Part shown: positions 17,282-25,510 of the stretch, piece after piece
How positions within the stretch are numbered: position 1 is the stretch's first letter
Layout of the letters: every line of letters begins with the position of its first letter
Assembly (NCBI RefSeq): GCF_018967645.1
Contig: NZ_JAHLZF010000004.1
Coordinates: forward strand, 62,001 to 126,000
From: Allobacillus halotolerans
GTDB lineage: Bacteria; Bacillota; Bacilli; Bacillales; Alkalibacillaceae
Length of the DNA stretch: 64,000 bases
Reading direction: 5' to 3'
The notes under the pieces: generated by a model
The model's database searches: none
What the model saw: only the letters and a program-made list of their open reading frames with translations
Told to the model about the DNA's origin: nothing
Made by a program: the position numbers and the translations under genes

Positions 17282-18484
17282 TTAAAACAAGTCATTATAA
17301 ACATCTTCTTTAGAAGAGCGAGAGCCTTCAAACACTACTGTTTCCATGCCATCGACAGCTCGTTGTAATTCTTCAGTAAAGTCGACTTTTGATTCAAATG
17401 CATTTACTTTATCACGTCTTGGTTTCGTTTTTGGTTGTTTCGGCACAAAAATCGTACAGCAGTCTTCATACGGACGGATCGAAATCTCATACGTATCGAT
17501 TTCTTTAGAAATATCGATGATATCTAATTTATCCATAGAGATCAGCGGTCTCAAAACAGGATAATTCGTTACTTCATTAATGGTATGCATGCTCTCCATC
17601 GTCTGACTGGCAACTTGGCCGAGGCTTTCACCGGTGATCATCGATAAAATCTCTCGTTTTTCCGCGACCATTTCACTGATTCGGAGCATCATCCGTCGCA
17701 TGATCGTCATCCCATAATTTTCGGGCATTTCTTTATGAATTTTTTGCTGAACTTCTGTAAAAGGAATGACGTGAAGCGTAATTTTCCCGCCAAAACGCGT
17801 TAACTTTTCAGCTAAATCTTCAACCTTTTGACGCGCACGGTCACTTGTGAAAGGCGGCGAATGAAAATGAATGGCTTCTAGCTCGACACCACGTTTCATA
17901 GCTAGATAACCAGCAACAGGACTATCGATTCCACCTGACATTAACAATAAGCTCTTACCGGCTGAACCGACGGGCATTCCGCCTTTACCAAATGTTTTTG
18001 ACGATGTAATATACGTTGCTTCTTTTCTAATTTCAACACGTATTTCAACATCTGGATGATGGACATTGACCATCCACTTGTCTGTATTACTAAGAAGATG
18101 ACCGCCAAGAATTTGATTCATCTCTTGCGATGAGATTGGAAAGCTTTTATTTGGGCGCTTTGTTGCCACTTTAAATGTTTGACCCGTCTCTTTTTCAAGC
18201 GCAGCCAAGGCTCCTTCTTTAATTGCTTCTTTTTCATTTTCGACTTTTAAAGCTAAACTGAAAGAGTGAATCCCGAAAACTTGCTTACATACTTCGCTGA
18301 CACCTTCAGCAGACTCACCGTTCAATAAAATGTACATATGATCTCTTTTGGCCTGTATTTTCGTTTTCGGAAAGTCAACTAAAGCTTTACGCATATTATT
18401 TTCCAATAGTTGTATAAAGTGCCTTTTGTTTTTTCCTTTTAGCGCTAATTCTCCATACCGTATTAATAAATGATTATATTCCAT
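17282..18484 (-). CDS. thiI: tRNA 4-thiouridine synthase ThiI
   Basis: Transfers sulfur to uridine 8 of tRNA and can take part in thiazole synthesis. The 400 residues hold an N-terminal ferredoxin-like and THUMP region (1-165) and a PP-loop ATPase with SGGIDSP near residue 183. The rhodanese domain of enterobacterial ThiI is missing, as is usual in Bacillus. It starts four bases after the nifZ stop codon, so sulfur donor and acceptor genes are co-transcribed. Confidence 0.96.
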   Translation of the reverse strand: MEYNHLLIRYGELALKGKNKRHFIQLLENNMRKALVDFPKTKIQAKRDHMYILLNGESAEGVSEVCKQVFGIHSFSLALKVENEKEAIKEGALAALEKETGQTFKVATKRPNKSFPISSQEMNQILGGHLLSNTDKWMVNVHHPDVEIRVEIRKEATYITSSKTFGKGGMPVGSAGKSLLLMSGGIDSPVAGYLAMKRGVELEAIHFHSPPFTSDRARQKVEDLAEKLTRFGGKITLHVIPFTEVQQKIHKEMPENYGMTIMRRMMLRISEMVAEKREILSMITGESLGQVASQTMESMHTINEVTNYPVLRPLISMDKLDIIDISKEIDTYEISIRPYEDCCTIFVPKQPKTKPRRDKVNAFESKVDFTEELQRAVDGMETVVFEGSRSSKEDVYNDLF

Positions 18485-18488
18485 AAAA

Positions 18489-19625
18489 TTACCCCATTAA
18501 TTCTTCGATATTTTTTATTTTTTCATATAAAACAGTTAGAAACGTATCAATATCTTCTTTCGACTGGTTCATATGCATGCTGACACGAATAGCAGCGGCT
18601 GTGTCATTCGTGTCAAAACCACAGGCTAGCAACACATGGCTTGGTTCGTTTTGTTTTGAAGAACAGGCCGACTTTGTCGAAACCATAATACCTTCTTCAC
18701 CCAACGCATGGATCAGTACCTCTGGTTTGAACTTTAATACAGAAAAGTTAAGGATATTGGCGATCGCATCGTCAGGTGAGTTAATTTGAATGTTTGGAAT
18801 CTCTTTCAACCGATCACGTAATGTTCGGTTCAATGAACCCACCGATGGATAATTCCTCTGTTGCTCTAACGCCAAGCGCATCGCTTTTGCCAAAGATACA
18901 GCGCCTGCTGGATTTTCAGTTCCTGGACGAAGAGTGTCTTGCTGACCACCCCCATAAAATAGTGGCTTTACCGTTACACCTCTCCGTTTCAATAAAAGAC
19001 CAGTCCCTTTTAATCCATGGATTTTATGTCCAGAAATCGTCATTAGATCAATGCCTTCATGCGAATATGGAAGCGAAACCTTTCCGAACCCTTGTACGTG
19101 ATCGACATGAAAATGAGCGGCTGGCCATTCTTTTAGAACGTCTGCGACTTGTTCGATTGGCTGGATACTGCCGATTTCATTATTAACATGCATCAATGTA
19201 ACTAAAATGGTTTCTTCCCGCATTGCGTTTTTTAGGTCATCAATCGAGATCTTGCCCGTCTCATTTACTGGCAAATAGGTGACTTGGAACCCTTCTCGTT
19301 CTAACTGCTGGCATGTTCCCAAAACGGATGGGTGCTCGATGGCAGACGTAATGATATGGTTCCCTCGTTTTTGATGCGCATAAGCTATTCCTTGGATCGC
19401 CATATTATTACTTTCCGTACCACCAGATGTAAAAAAGACTTCTTTTTCATGAATCCCTAGTAATGAAGCGATTTGTTTTCGTGATTCACTTACCAATTTT
19501 TCAACTTCTCCACCAGCGATGTGTATCGAAGAAGGATTAGCAAAAAAGTCAGTCGCCACTTTTGTATAGGATCGAACGACAGATTCGTCCGGTTTTGTCG
19601 TTGCACTATTATCTAAATAGATCAT
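18489..19625 (-). CDS. nifZ: Cysteine desulfurase NifZ (IscS-like, ThiI partner)
   Basis: PLP-dependent enzyme that takes sulfur from cysteine; in B. subtilis NifZ is the dedicated donor to ThiI. The 378 residues show the pyridoxal Lys201 (TISGHKIHGLKG), the HV-N-NE motif (MHVNNEIGSIQP) and the catalytic cysteine in STKSACSSKQ. The ATG at 19625 follows AAGGAG by eight bases; an upstream in-frame start lacks one. Immediately upstream of thiI. Other group I desulfurases are alternatives by sequence, but the context favours NifZ. Confidence 0.92.
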   Translation of the reverse strand: MIYLDNSATTKPDESVVRSYTKVATDFFANPSSIHIAGGEVEKLVSESRKQIASLLGIHEKEVFFTSGGTESNNMAIQGIAYAHQKRGNHIITSAIEHPSVLGTCQQLEREGFQVTYLPVNETGKISIDDLKNAMREETILVTLMHVNNEIGSIQPIEQVADVLKEWPAAHFHVDHVQGFGKVSLPYSHEGIDLMTISGHKIHGLKGTGLLLKRRGVTVKPLFYGGGQQDTLRPGTENPAGAVSLAKAMRLALEQQRNYPSVGSLNRTLRDRLKEIPNIQINSPDDAIANILNFSVLKFKPEVLIHALGEEGIMVSTKSACSSKQNEPSHVLLACGFDTNDTAAAIRVSMHMNQSKEDIDTFLTVLYEKIKNIEELMG

Positions 19626-19766
19626 CTTCAGTACTCCTTTAAATGTCTGCGTACTTTCCACCTTAGTATATTATCAAAAACTCGTCGATTGACAAGACTG
19701 AGTAGAAGGAAATCACTAAAATGAATGCAGACCTTGCATTCGATTCAATGTTAGAAAGTCATTCTC

Positions 19767-19803
19767 AAAAAAAGAAGCGTTCCTTATGAAGAAGGAACGG
19801 CTT
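19767..19803 (-). terminator. Terminator overlapping the 3' end of the 106-aa gene
   Basis: GAAGCCGTTCCTT pairs with AAGGAACGCTTC, then TTTTTTT. The 5' arm is made of the last codons (Glu-Ala-Val-Pro-Ser) of the gene ending at 19784, so coding sequence forms part of the hairpin. Confidence 0.8.
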
Positions 19804-20104
19804 CTTGTTCAATCTCTAACCAATTCAACAACTCATCAATCGGGATACCATCTTTGAATCGTTGTTTTTTACTGTATCGATCAATTGTTTTTTCCTTTGC
19901 TGATTGGTCTTGAACTGGAGCAGTAACAACTGACTCACTCTCAATAAAGACTACATATTCTTTTCCCACCATATTCGATTCAGCTATTTCATCATGGGAT
20001 GAACCGAGGAGAATTTCATCGTCCGTATTCAAGAAAACGAACAATACAACCGTCCATGTCATTAAACAGGCAACCAAGCTCATGATCACATATCGCATTC
20101 CCAT
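19784..20104 (-). CDS. Unknown small membrane-anchored protein downstream of ezrA
   Basis: A 106-residue protein not recognised as a known family. One N-terminal transmembrane helix (residues 4-26) is followed by an acidic extracytoplasmic region (NTDDEILLGSSHDE) and a basic stretch (KEKTIDRYSKKQRFK). It has a good ribosome site (AGGAG eight bases before the ATG), begins 15 bases after ezrA and ends in a terminator built partly from its own codons. So it is very likely real and co-transcribed with the cell-division gene ezrA. Confidence 0.7.
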   Translation of the reverse strand: MGMRYVIMSLVACLMTWTVVLFVFLNTDDEILLGSSHDEIAESNMVGKEYVVFIESESVVTAPVQDQSAKEKTIDRYSKKQRFKDGIPIDELLNWLEIEQEAVPSS

Positions 20105-20119
20105 TAAACTCGCTCCTAC

Positions 20120-21823
20120 TTAGGAAACTGAAGTCTCTTCTGACCCAATAAACTCTTCGATTCGTTTTAACGCACCAGGTTCAATCTCTTCCAAGGAGTT
20201 CGCAGCTTTTTCTAATGCTCGCTCGTATTCAAAATCGAGAAAGTTCGCTTCAGCTTCTGCGATATTTGCAGCTAAAATCGGATATTGGCTACGGTACCGG
20301 TTCGCATATTGAATCACACGTTCAGCAAGTGTTGCTTGTTCAATGAGTAAATCCGTTTGTTCGACGGCTTTCTTGACACATTTTTCTGCTTCATTCAACA
20401 ACTCAGTAGCTTTGTCCATATCAAGTGGTTGCTCTTCGATGTTCGCATGCCCTTTCTCGATCAGCTCCCTCGCTTGATTAACGAGTTCGACCAAGTAATT
20501 TGGCACACCAGGCAAATTGTGTTTATGCAACTTTTGTTTAACTACAAGGATTTCGTGTTTCAATGCTGCAATTTGATCTCTTGCTTCAAGTTCATCTTTC
20601 CTCAAGTTATGCAGATAATGATCAAATGCTTCTTGCGGTTCTTGCCATTCTTTATACTGATTGAACCATTGTTCGATTGCCGTGCGAATTGTCGAAAATG
20701 GCTTGTTGTCATCTTCTAGCATCTGTTTAATTTCAATGGTTGCTCGATCTAACTCATCAATTAATTGCCCAAGTTCCTTTTGCTTTTCTTGCTTTTCACT
20801 ATTGAGATGATAATTTTCTTGCACTGCCGCAACACTTTCTTTCGTTTTCTCAAAAGTCTCTTTGGCTTGCTGCAATTTTTCATCCATTTCTGGAACATGT
20901 TCCACAACATATTTCTTATCCAAGGCTTCTTTTTCTAAATCATCATAAATTTCTTTCATTCTGGATTCGACTTCGGTAATTTTCTCACTAACTCCATCGT
21001 CATTGCCTTGGTTTAATTGCTCAATCAAAGCCAACAACGTTTCATGCAATAGATTGACTTCTTTATCGACACCTAGATGTTGGATTCGGAAGCCTTCATC
21101 TCTCATTTCACGTAAGCCATTTTGCAAATGGTCCAATTCTTCAGGAAGGGACTGCTTACACGCTCTGTACAATTCCGGGAATTCGTTTGATTTCCGTTCA
21201 ATTTCATTTAAACGTGCTTGTAAATCATGAATCAACGATTGAGCTTCCGTATAATTGCCTTCGTCACTCAATTCTTCAAATCGAGCCAATTCAGCTTCTA
21301 TTTCATCTAATTCAACTTCAAAAACGACCTCTGCTTTACCGAGCTGATAGCCGTTTTCTAAAACTTTTTTTCGAACTTCTTTGATTCGTGGATTCACTTT
21401 TTTCGCTTCTTCTCTACTGTTTTGTTCTGAATGAAGCAACCGTTCCACTTCTGCAAAAATTTCATCAATTGTATGTTCAACTTGGTTTAATTTTTCTTCA
21501 GCAGATTGTAATACGAGGAAAGCTTTTCGGAATCGATACTTCTCAGCTGCTTCCTCTGATGCGAGTAATTGGTCTTCTAACGATCCGAATGTTTGATGAT
21601 TGATTTCATCCCATTCTTCCCGCCAGGATTCAAACAGCTCCTCTGTTTCACCAGATAGATTGAGATGCCTGATTTTACCCAATTCTTCCGCTACTCGACG
21701 ATTCATCAAATAGACTTTCTTTTCTTCCAATGCATCTACGCGTTGGTATACTTTACGTCTCATAAAAACACCAACCAAAATTAATGCAACTATGATGATT
21801 AAAATTGTTAAAATCAGTTCCAT
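20120..21823 (-). CDS. ezrA: Septation ring formation regulator EzrA
   Basis: Membrane-tethered cytoplasmic protein that limits FtsZ ring assembly and helps localise the division machinery. The 567 residues have one N-terminal transmembrane helix (residues 2-22), then long spectrin-like coiled-coil repeats and the QNR patch (QYANRYRSQYP) near the C-terminus. Length matches B. subtilis EzrA (562). GGAGGGCTTCTG precedes the ATG. Upstream is refZ, another FtsZ regulator; hisJ, which lies between them in B. subtilis, is absent. Confidence 0.96.
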   Translation of the reverse strand: MELILTILIIIVALILVGVFMRRKVYQRVDALEEKKVYLMNRRVAEELGKIRHLNLSGETEELFESWREEWDEINHQTFGSLEDQLLASEEAAEKYRFRKAFLVLQSAEEKLNQVEHTIDEIFAEVERLLHSEQNSREEAKKVNPRIKEVRKKVLENGYQLGKAEVVFEVELDEIEAELARFEELSDEGNYTEAQSLIHDLQARLNEIERKSNEFPELYRACKQSLPEELDHLQNGLREMRDEGFRIQHLGVDKEVNLLHETLLALIEQLNQGNDDGVSEKITEVESRMKEIYDDLEKEALDKKYVVEHVPEMDEKLQQAKETFEKTKESVAAVQENYHLNSEKQEKQKELGQLIDELDRATIEIKQMLEDDNKPFSTIRTAIEQWFNQYKEWQEPQEAFDHYLHNLRKDELEARDQIAALKHEILVVKQKLHKHNLPGVPNYLVELVNQARELIEKGHANIEEQPLDMDKATELLNEAEKCVKKAVEQTDLLIEQATLAERVIQYANRYRSQYPILAANIAEAEANFLDFEYERALEKAANSLEEIEPGALKRIEEFIGSEETSVS

Positions 21824-21927
21824 CAGAAGCCCTCCAACCTCACGACTCGTGAATCCTATCTCTATTCCTATATAATAGCATGTTTAGACATTAAATGGCT
21901 AAAAATTTAAGCATTTTATATAAAATT

Positions 21928-22554
21928 CTATCCGTTTATCGGGTTTTGTGACGAATGCTCGGATAATGGCAACCATTTCTTAAATGTATCAATATAAGCT
22001 CGGATAAATGATTGACCACTCTGATCCCACGTATAGCCTTTTTGCCAATCATTGGCATACATGAACGGAGCATTTAATAAGCTTTTTAATTGAATATGTA
22101 AGGCGTCCTTTGAGGCCCCTTTCAATTCTAATACATTTGCTACCGTATTCACCATTTCATTCATTAAATATCGCTCTTTCGCCACATAAGTAGAAAACAT
22201 TTCCCTGATAAAAATATTATCTAATGACAATTCACGTTGAATAAAACATGTGAATTGAAAGTTCTCATACTTGTATTGTATAATTTCTTCAATTACATTC
22301 AATATACGTTCTGCTGGCTGGTCATCTTGGCGATCTTCAAGTAAATTTTCGACTAATTCCAAGTACCGTTCATAATAATCGACAGTCATCGTTTCGAGTA
22401 ATCCTTGTTTATTTTTAAAATAATAACTGATTAAAGAAACATTGACGTCCGCTTTCGCTGTGATCGCCCGAATGGATGTCCCTTTAAAGCCATTATAATA
22501 GAATAATTCTGCAGCAGATTCCATTATTTTATCTTTGGAACTTTTTTCTGACAT
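21928..22554 (-). CDS. refZ: TetR-family FtsZ regulator RefZ (YttP)
   Basis: DNA-binding protein that in B. subtilis tunes FtsZ ring positioning at the start of sporulation. The 208 residues carry an N-terminal TetR helix-turn-helix (residues 7-54; IRAITAKADVNVSLISYYFKNK) and an all-helical C-terminal domain. AGGTGATTTC precedes the ATG. It lies between ezrA and ytsP/rpsD, as yttP does. Divergent from ytsP with a short inverted repeat between them. Confidence 0.9.
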   Translation of the reverse strand: MSEKSSKDKIMESAAELFYYNGFKGTSIRAITAKADVNVSLISYYFKNKQGLLETMTVDYYERYLELVENLLEDRQDDQPAERILNVIEEIIQYKYENFQFTCFIQRELSLDNIFIREMFSTYVAKERYLMNEMVNTVANVLELKGASKDALHIQLKSLLNAPFMYANDWQKGYTWDQSGQSFIRAYIDTFKKWLPLSEHSSQNPING

Positions 22555-22577
22555 GAAATCACCTCATATTAGTATAC

Positions 22578-22591
22578 CATTCGATAGAATG
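22578..22591. promoter_or_regulatory. Inverted repeat between refZ and ytsP
   Basis: CATTC-GATA-GAATG lies 24 bases in front of the refZ start and 55 before ytsP. Since RefZ binds palindromic sites including one near its own gene in B. subtilis, autoregulation is possible, but I could not match this to the known motif. Confidence 0.3.
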
Positions 22592-22646
22592 ATTGAAAAA
22601 CCTTCCCATACATTTCGGGAGATTACGACAAAAAGGAGAATTACAT

Positions 22647-23129
22647 ATGTTTGAAACAATTTCCTATAATGGAACAAAAGAAGAAAATTATCAATTATTG
22701 ATTAAACAACTTGCAAGCTTATTGGAAGATGAAAAAGATGTCACCGCTAATTTGTCCAATGCAAGTGCCTTACTGAATCAATTTTTAAATGAGGTTAACT
22801 GGGTTGGATTCTATCTAATGAAAGATGGTGAACTAGTTCTTGGACCGTTTCAAGGACTTCCTGCCTGTGTTCGCATTGCAGATGGCAAAGGGGTTTGTGG
22901 AACAGCCTCTCAGACTAGAAAAACGCAATTGGTAGCTGATGTGAATCAGTTCCCAGGTCACATCGCTTGTGACGCCAAAAGCCAGTCTGAAATCGTCGTT
23001 CCTATAATTATAGATGGCAAAGTTTACGGCGTGTTGGATATCGATAGCCCAATTAAAAATCGTTTTGATAAGACAGATCAAAAATATCTCGAAGAATTCG
23101 TTGATACACTCATCCGTTTCATAGACTAA
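22647..23129 (+). CDS. ytsP: Free methionine-(R)-sulfoxide reductase, GAF domain (YtsP)
   Basis: Reduces free methionine-R-sulfoxide. The 160 residues form one GAF domain with the three cysteines of the fRMsr family: Cys74 (PACVRI), Cys84 (GVCGTA) and Cys108 (HIACDA), plus the final block SEIVVPI..GVLDIDSP. The ATG at 22647 follows AAAAGGAG; an earlier in-frame ATG has no ribosome site. It lies just upstream of rpsD but a strong promoter and leader separate them. Confidence 0.92.
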   Translation: MFETISYNGTKEENYQLLIKQLASLLEDEKDVTANLSNASALLNQFLNEVNWVGFYLMKDGELVLGPFQGLPACVRIADGKGVCGTASQTRKTQLVADVNQFPGHIACDAKSQSEIVVPIIIDGKVYGVLDIDSPIKNRFDKTDQKYLEEFVDTLIRFID

Positions 23130-23147
23130 ACTTTCTAGTGAATATCC

Positions 23148-23176
23148 TTGACGGTAGTAAGTATTACACTTATAAT
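23148..23176 (+). promoter_or_regulatory. Sigma-A promoter of rpsD
   Basis: TTGACG (23148-23153), 17 bases, TATAAT (23171-23176): near-consensus. Transcription would begin near 23183, leaving a 180-base untranslated leader. Confidence 0.85.
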
Positions 23177-23182
23177 GGTCTT

Positions 23183-23364
23183 TGTGTAAAATAAAGAGCA
23201 GCCTATGTGTACCAGCTATGTTGTATTTTGTACCTCAACGATGAGGTGTATCCCGTAACTCTCTGCTGCTGGAGCGAAGATGCATGAAAGCAAAATGCGC
23301 ATGGTGATTGAGGGACACACTGTTACTATTTTATGCAAATATAACATAAAAGGAGGAGAAGCTC
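23183..23364 (+). ncRNA. Ribosomal protein S4 leader of rpsD
   Basis: The 180-base 5' region has paired blocks such as GTACCTCAACGATGAGGTGT and AGAGCAGCC../..CTGCTGCT, and is in the place where Bacillaceae carry the S4-binding leader that allows S4 to repress its own gene. The exact fold was not computed; boundaries are approximate. Confidence 0.65.
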
Positions 23365-23967
23365 GTGTCACGATTCACAGGCTCTCTCTGGAAAAAATCC
23401 AGACGTTACGGTATTTCTTTAACCGGAACTGGAAAGGAATTGGAAAGACGTCCTTACGCACCAGGCCAACATGGTCCAACACAGCGTAAAAAGCTTTCCG
23501 AATATGGTTTACAGCTTCAAGAAAAGCAAAAACTACGTTATATGTTCGGAATTACAGAACGTCAATTCCGCAACACGTTCGTTATTGCAGGTAACATGAA
23601 AGGTGTTCATGGTGAGAACTTCTTGATCTTGCTAGAATCTCGCTTGGATAACCTCGTTTACCGTGCTGGTTTTGCACGTACACGTCGTCAAGCGCGTCAG
23701 CTTGTAAACCACGGTCACATCACTGTAGATGGAAGTCGTCTTGACATTCCTTCCTACCGCGTAAGACCTGGCCAAGTTATTGGGTTGAAAGAAAAATCCC
23801 AAAATCTTGACATTATCGCTGAAGCAATCGAAGTGAATAACTACGTACCAGAGTATTTAACTGTCGATGCTGACAAAAAAGAAGCTACTTTCAACCGCTT
23901 CCCAGAGCGTGAAGAAATGCCTTCTGAAATCAACGAAGCGTTAATCGTTGAGTACTACTCTCGTTAA
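23365..23967 (+). CDS. rpsD: 30S ribosomal protein S4
   Basis: Primary 16S rRNA-binding protein that starts 30S assembly. The 200 residues show the S4 N-terminal domain, in the cysteine-free form (no zinc finger), and the S4 RNA-binding motif near residues 92-150 ([28 protein letters not shown]). Starts at GTG 23365 after AAGGAGGAG. Single-gene unit with its own promoter, leader and terminator, so dosage is set by feedback. Confidence 0.98.
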   Translation: MSRFTGSLWKKSRRYGISLTGTGKELERRPYAPGQHGPTQRKKLSEYGLQLQEKQKLRYMFGITERQFRNTFVIAGNMKGVHGENFLILLESRLDNLVYRAGFARTRRQARQLVNHGHITVDGSRLDIPSYRVRPGQVIGLKEKSQNLDIIAEAIEVNNYVPEYLTVDADKKEATFNRFPEREEMPSEINEALIVEYYSR

Positions 23968-23991
23968 TTAGCTTTCAAAATGTTGAACTAA

Positions 23992-24030
23992 AAAACTCTC
24001 GAACTTTTAATAAAGTCCGAGAGTTTTTTT
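23992..24030 (+). terminator. Terminator of rpsD
   Basis: ACTCTCG and CGAGAGT with inner pairing ACTTT/AAAGT, followed by TTTTTTT. Confidence 0.85.
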
Positions 24031-24067
24031 ATTAAGAATCACACACATTGTCTTCTAATAAATTGCA

Positions 24068-24119
24068 AAAAGTTACCCCCATGATATTGAATCCATCAAC
24101 GTCATAGGGGTAACTTTTC
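24068..24119 (-). terminator. Terminator of the 62-aa membrane protein gene
   Basis: AAAAGTTACCCC on the minus strand pairs with GGGGTAACTTTT (ATGA/TCAT extends the stem), then TTTTTGC. Confidence 0.7.
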
Positions 24120-24143
24120 CATTGTAATATGTAATGCCAAATC

Positions 24144-24332
24144 TTATAAAAATAAATACCAACCAATAAATCCAAAAACGATAATCAGAGGAATTAAAAT
24201 GACATACATAACAGACAAACTGGAGAAACTTTTGTTTGAATTATAATCTTTCTTTCCTTGGTTACCGATCATAATCGTAATAATAAGTGCAATGATAGAT
24301 ACAACCATCGTGAGGAATAGGTAAAAATACAT
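24144..24332 (-). CDS. Small two-helix membrane protein, unknown function
   Basis: 62 residues with two transmembrane helices (residues 3-24 and 40-61) joined by a polar, Ser/Lys/Asn-rich loop. GAAGGAGGACAAAT precedes the ATG and a terminator follows, so it looks like a real gene, but no family was recognised. It opens the accessory region between rpsD and tyrS. Confidence 0.65.
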   Translation of the reverse strand: MYFYLFLTMVVSIIALIITIMIGNQGKKDYNSNKSFSSLSVMYVILIPLIIVFGFIGWYLFL

Positions 24333-24519
24333 TATTTGTCCTCCTTCAATTACCTTTGCTTACCTTTATGATAACATAAACAACTGTATATTGATGTGAT
24401 CGTTTTCTCAATTTTGTGTCTATCTTAAAGAAAAAATCAGCAGCAAATGTTTCATTAGAAGAAGGGCATTTAAAGACAAATAAACTTTAGAACCTATTCA
24501 CCTAAAAATTTAATCTGAT

Positions 24520-25242
24520 TTATATGAAATTCTTTAATGAGCCTGGTCTGCCAAAATAGTATCCTTGACCATAATGAATTCCTAGTTGTTTGGCTACATG
24601 ACAATCTTCCTCAGTTTCTATTCCTTCCAACACGATAAAAATATTCGCAGAAAAAGATTCCATGATCGACTGAATAAATAACTTCTTTTTCGAATCCGTT
24701 TTCAAATTCATCGCATAAAAACGGTCGATTTTTGCAATGTGTGTTTCGATCTCGATACTGTTGAAAATACTATTCCCTTTACCCAGATCATCTAAGGCTA
24801 TTCGAAACCCGACTTGTTTTAGCTGTTGAATATTTTTATGGAGTCTGTAAATATTCGTTTTTTCTTTTTCGTTGATTTCTATCACAATGTTCTGAAAGTC
24901 CAATGCTACTTCTTCAATGATTTTAATAAACTCTTCGTAAAAATGTTGGTGGCAAAGCGTAGAAGGAAAAATGTTAATAAACAGAGTAAATGCGCTGGGC
25001 TCTTCCTGTAAACATTCCTTTTTAAACGTTTCACACGCCAAACGAATGGATAACATATCCAACTCATATAGCAAGCCCTCGTTTTTGGCTTTCTGAAAAA
25101 GCACCTCTGGATTCGGGATCTCTTCCGAACGGATGAGCGCTTCAAACCCAATGATTTCATCGTTCGACAAATTTATGATGGGTTGAAAAACATGAAATAT
25201 ATTAAGCTTTTTAATTGGAGAAATTTCGTTTATGTATGCCAC
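24520..25242 (-). CDS. Stand-alone EAL-domain protein, c-di-GMP phosphodiesterase
   Basis: 240 residues consisting of a single EAL domain, without GGDEF, PAS or membrane segments. The catalytic residues are kept: E34-A-L-I-R, Asn in FINIFPS, Glu in IEINEKE, DD in LDDLGKG, Lys in AKID, Glu in LEGIETEE, and Gln in GQGYYFGRP. So it is expected to hydrolyse cyclic di-GMP in the cytosol. Starts at GTG 25242 with a distant AAGGA. It is monocistronic and its target process is unknown. Confidence 0.88.
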   Translation of the reverse strand: MAYINEISPIKKLNIFHVFQPIINLSNDEIIGFEALIRSEEIPNPEVLFQKAKNEGLLYELDMLSIRLACETFKKECLQEEPSAFTLFINIFPSTLCHQHFYEEFIKIIEEVALDFQNIVIEINEKEKTNIYRLHKNIQQLKQVGFRIALDDLGKGNSIFNSIEIETHIAKIDRFYAMNLKTDSKKKLFIQSIMESFSANIFIVLEGIETEEDCHVAKQLGIHYGQGYYFGRPGSLKNFI

Positions 25243-25424
25243 TGAACAATTCCGTCCTTATGTATTAAATTCTATTGTATACGTTTAGTATAGCGAAATT
25301 TGTTACATTTTACTATGAAATTTTTCCGTTACAGTTTATATATCGGCAGAAACGGCCAAGTGTTTAACAAAGAATACTTAATTTTCACTTCAGGCTTCAG
25401 TGAAGATAGTTTTTAACGCTAATG

Positions 25425-25467
25425 AAATAAGCTCCGTCATTTTTTTGTAAAATAACGGAGCTTATTT
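25425..25467 (-). terminator. Terminator of bceB-like gene
   Basis: Perfect 13-bp arms AAATAAGCTCCGT and ACGGAGCTTATTT, 44 bases past the permease stop codon. The U-run is only moderate. Confidence 0.7.
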
Positions 25468-25510
25468 TGAACTTGCCCTCTATTGAGAACTTGATGTATT
25501 CAAAGAAAGT

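Noticed and set aside
20357-20719. 120-residue frame antisense to ezrA
   Set aside because: Lies wholly inside ezrA on the other strand, with no ribosome site and no family features.
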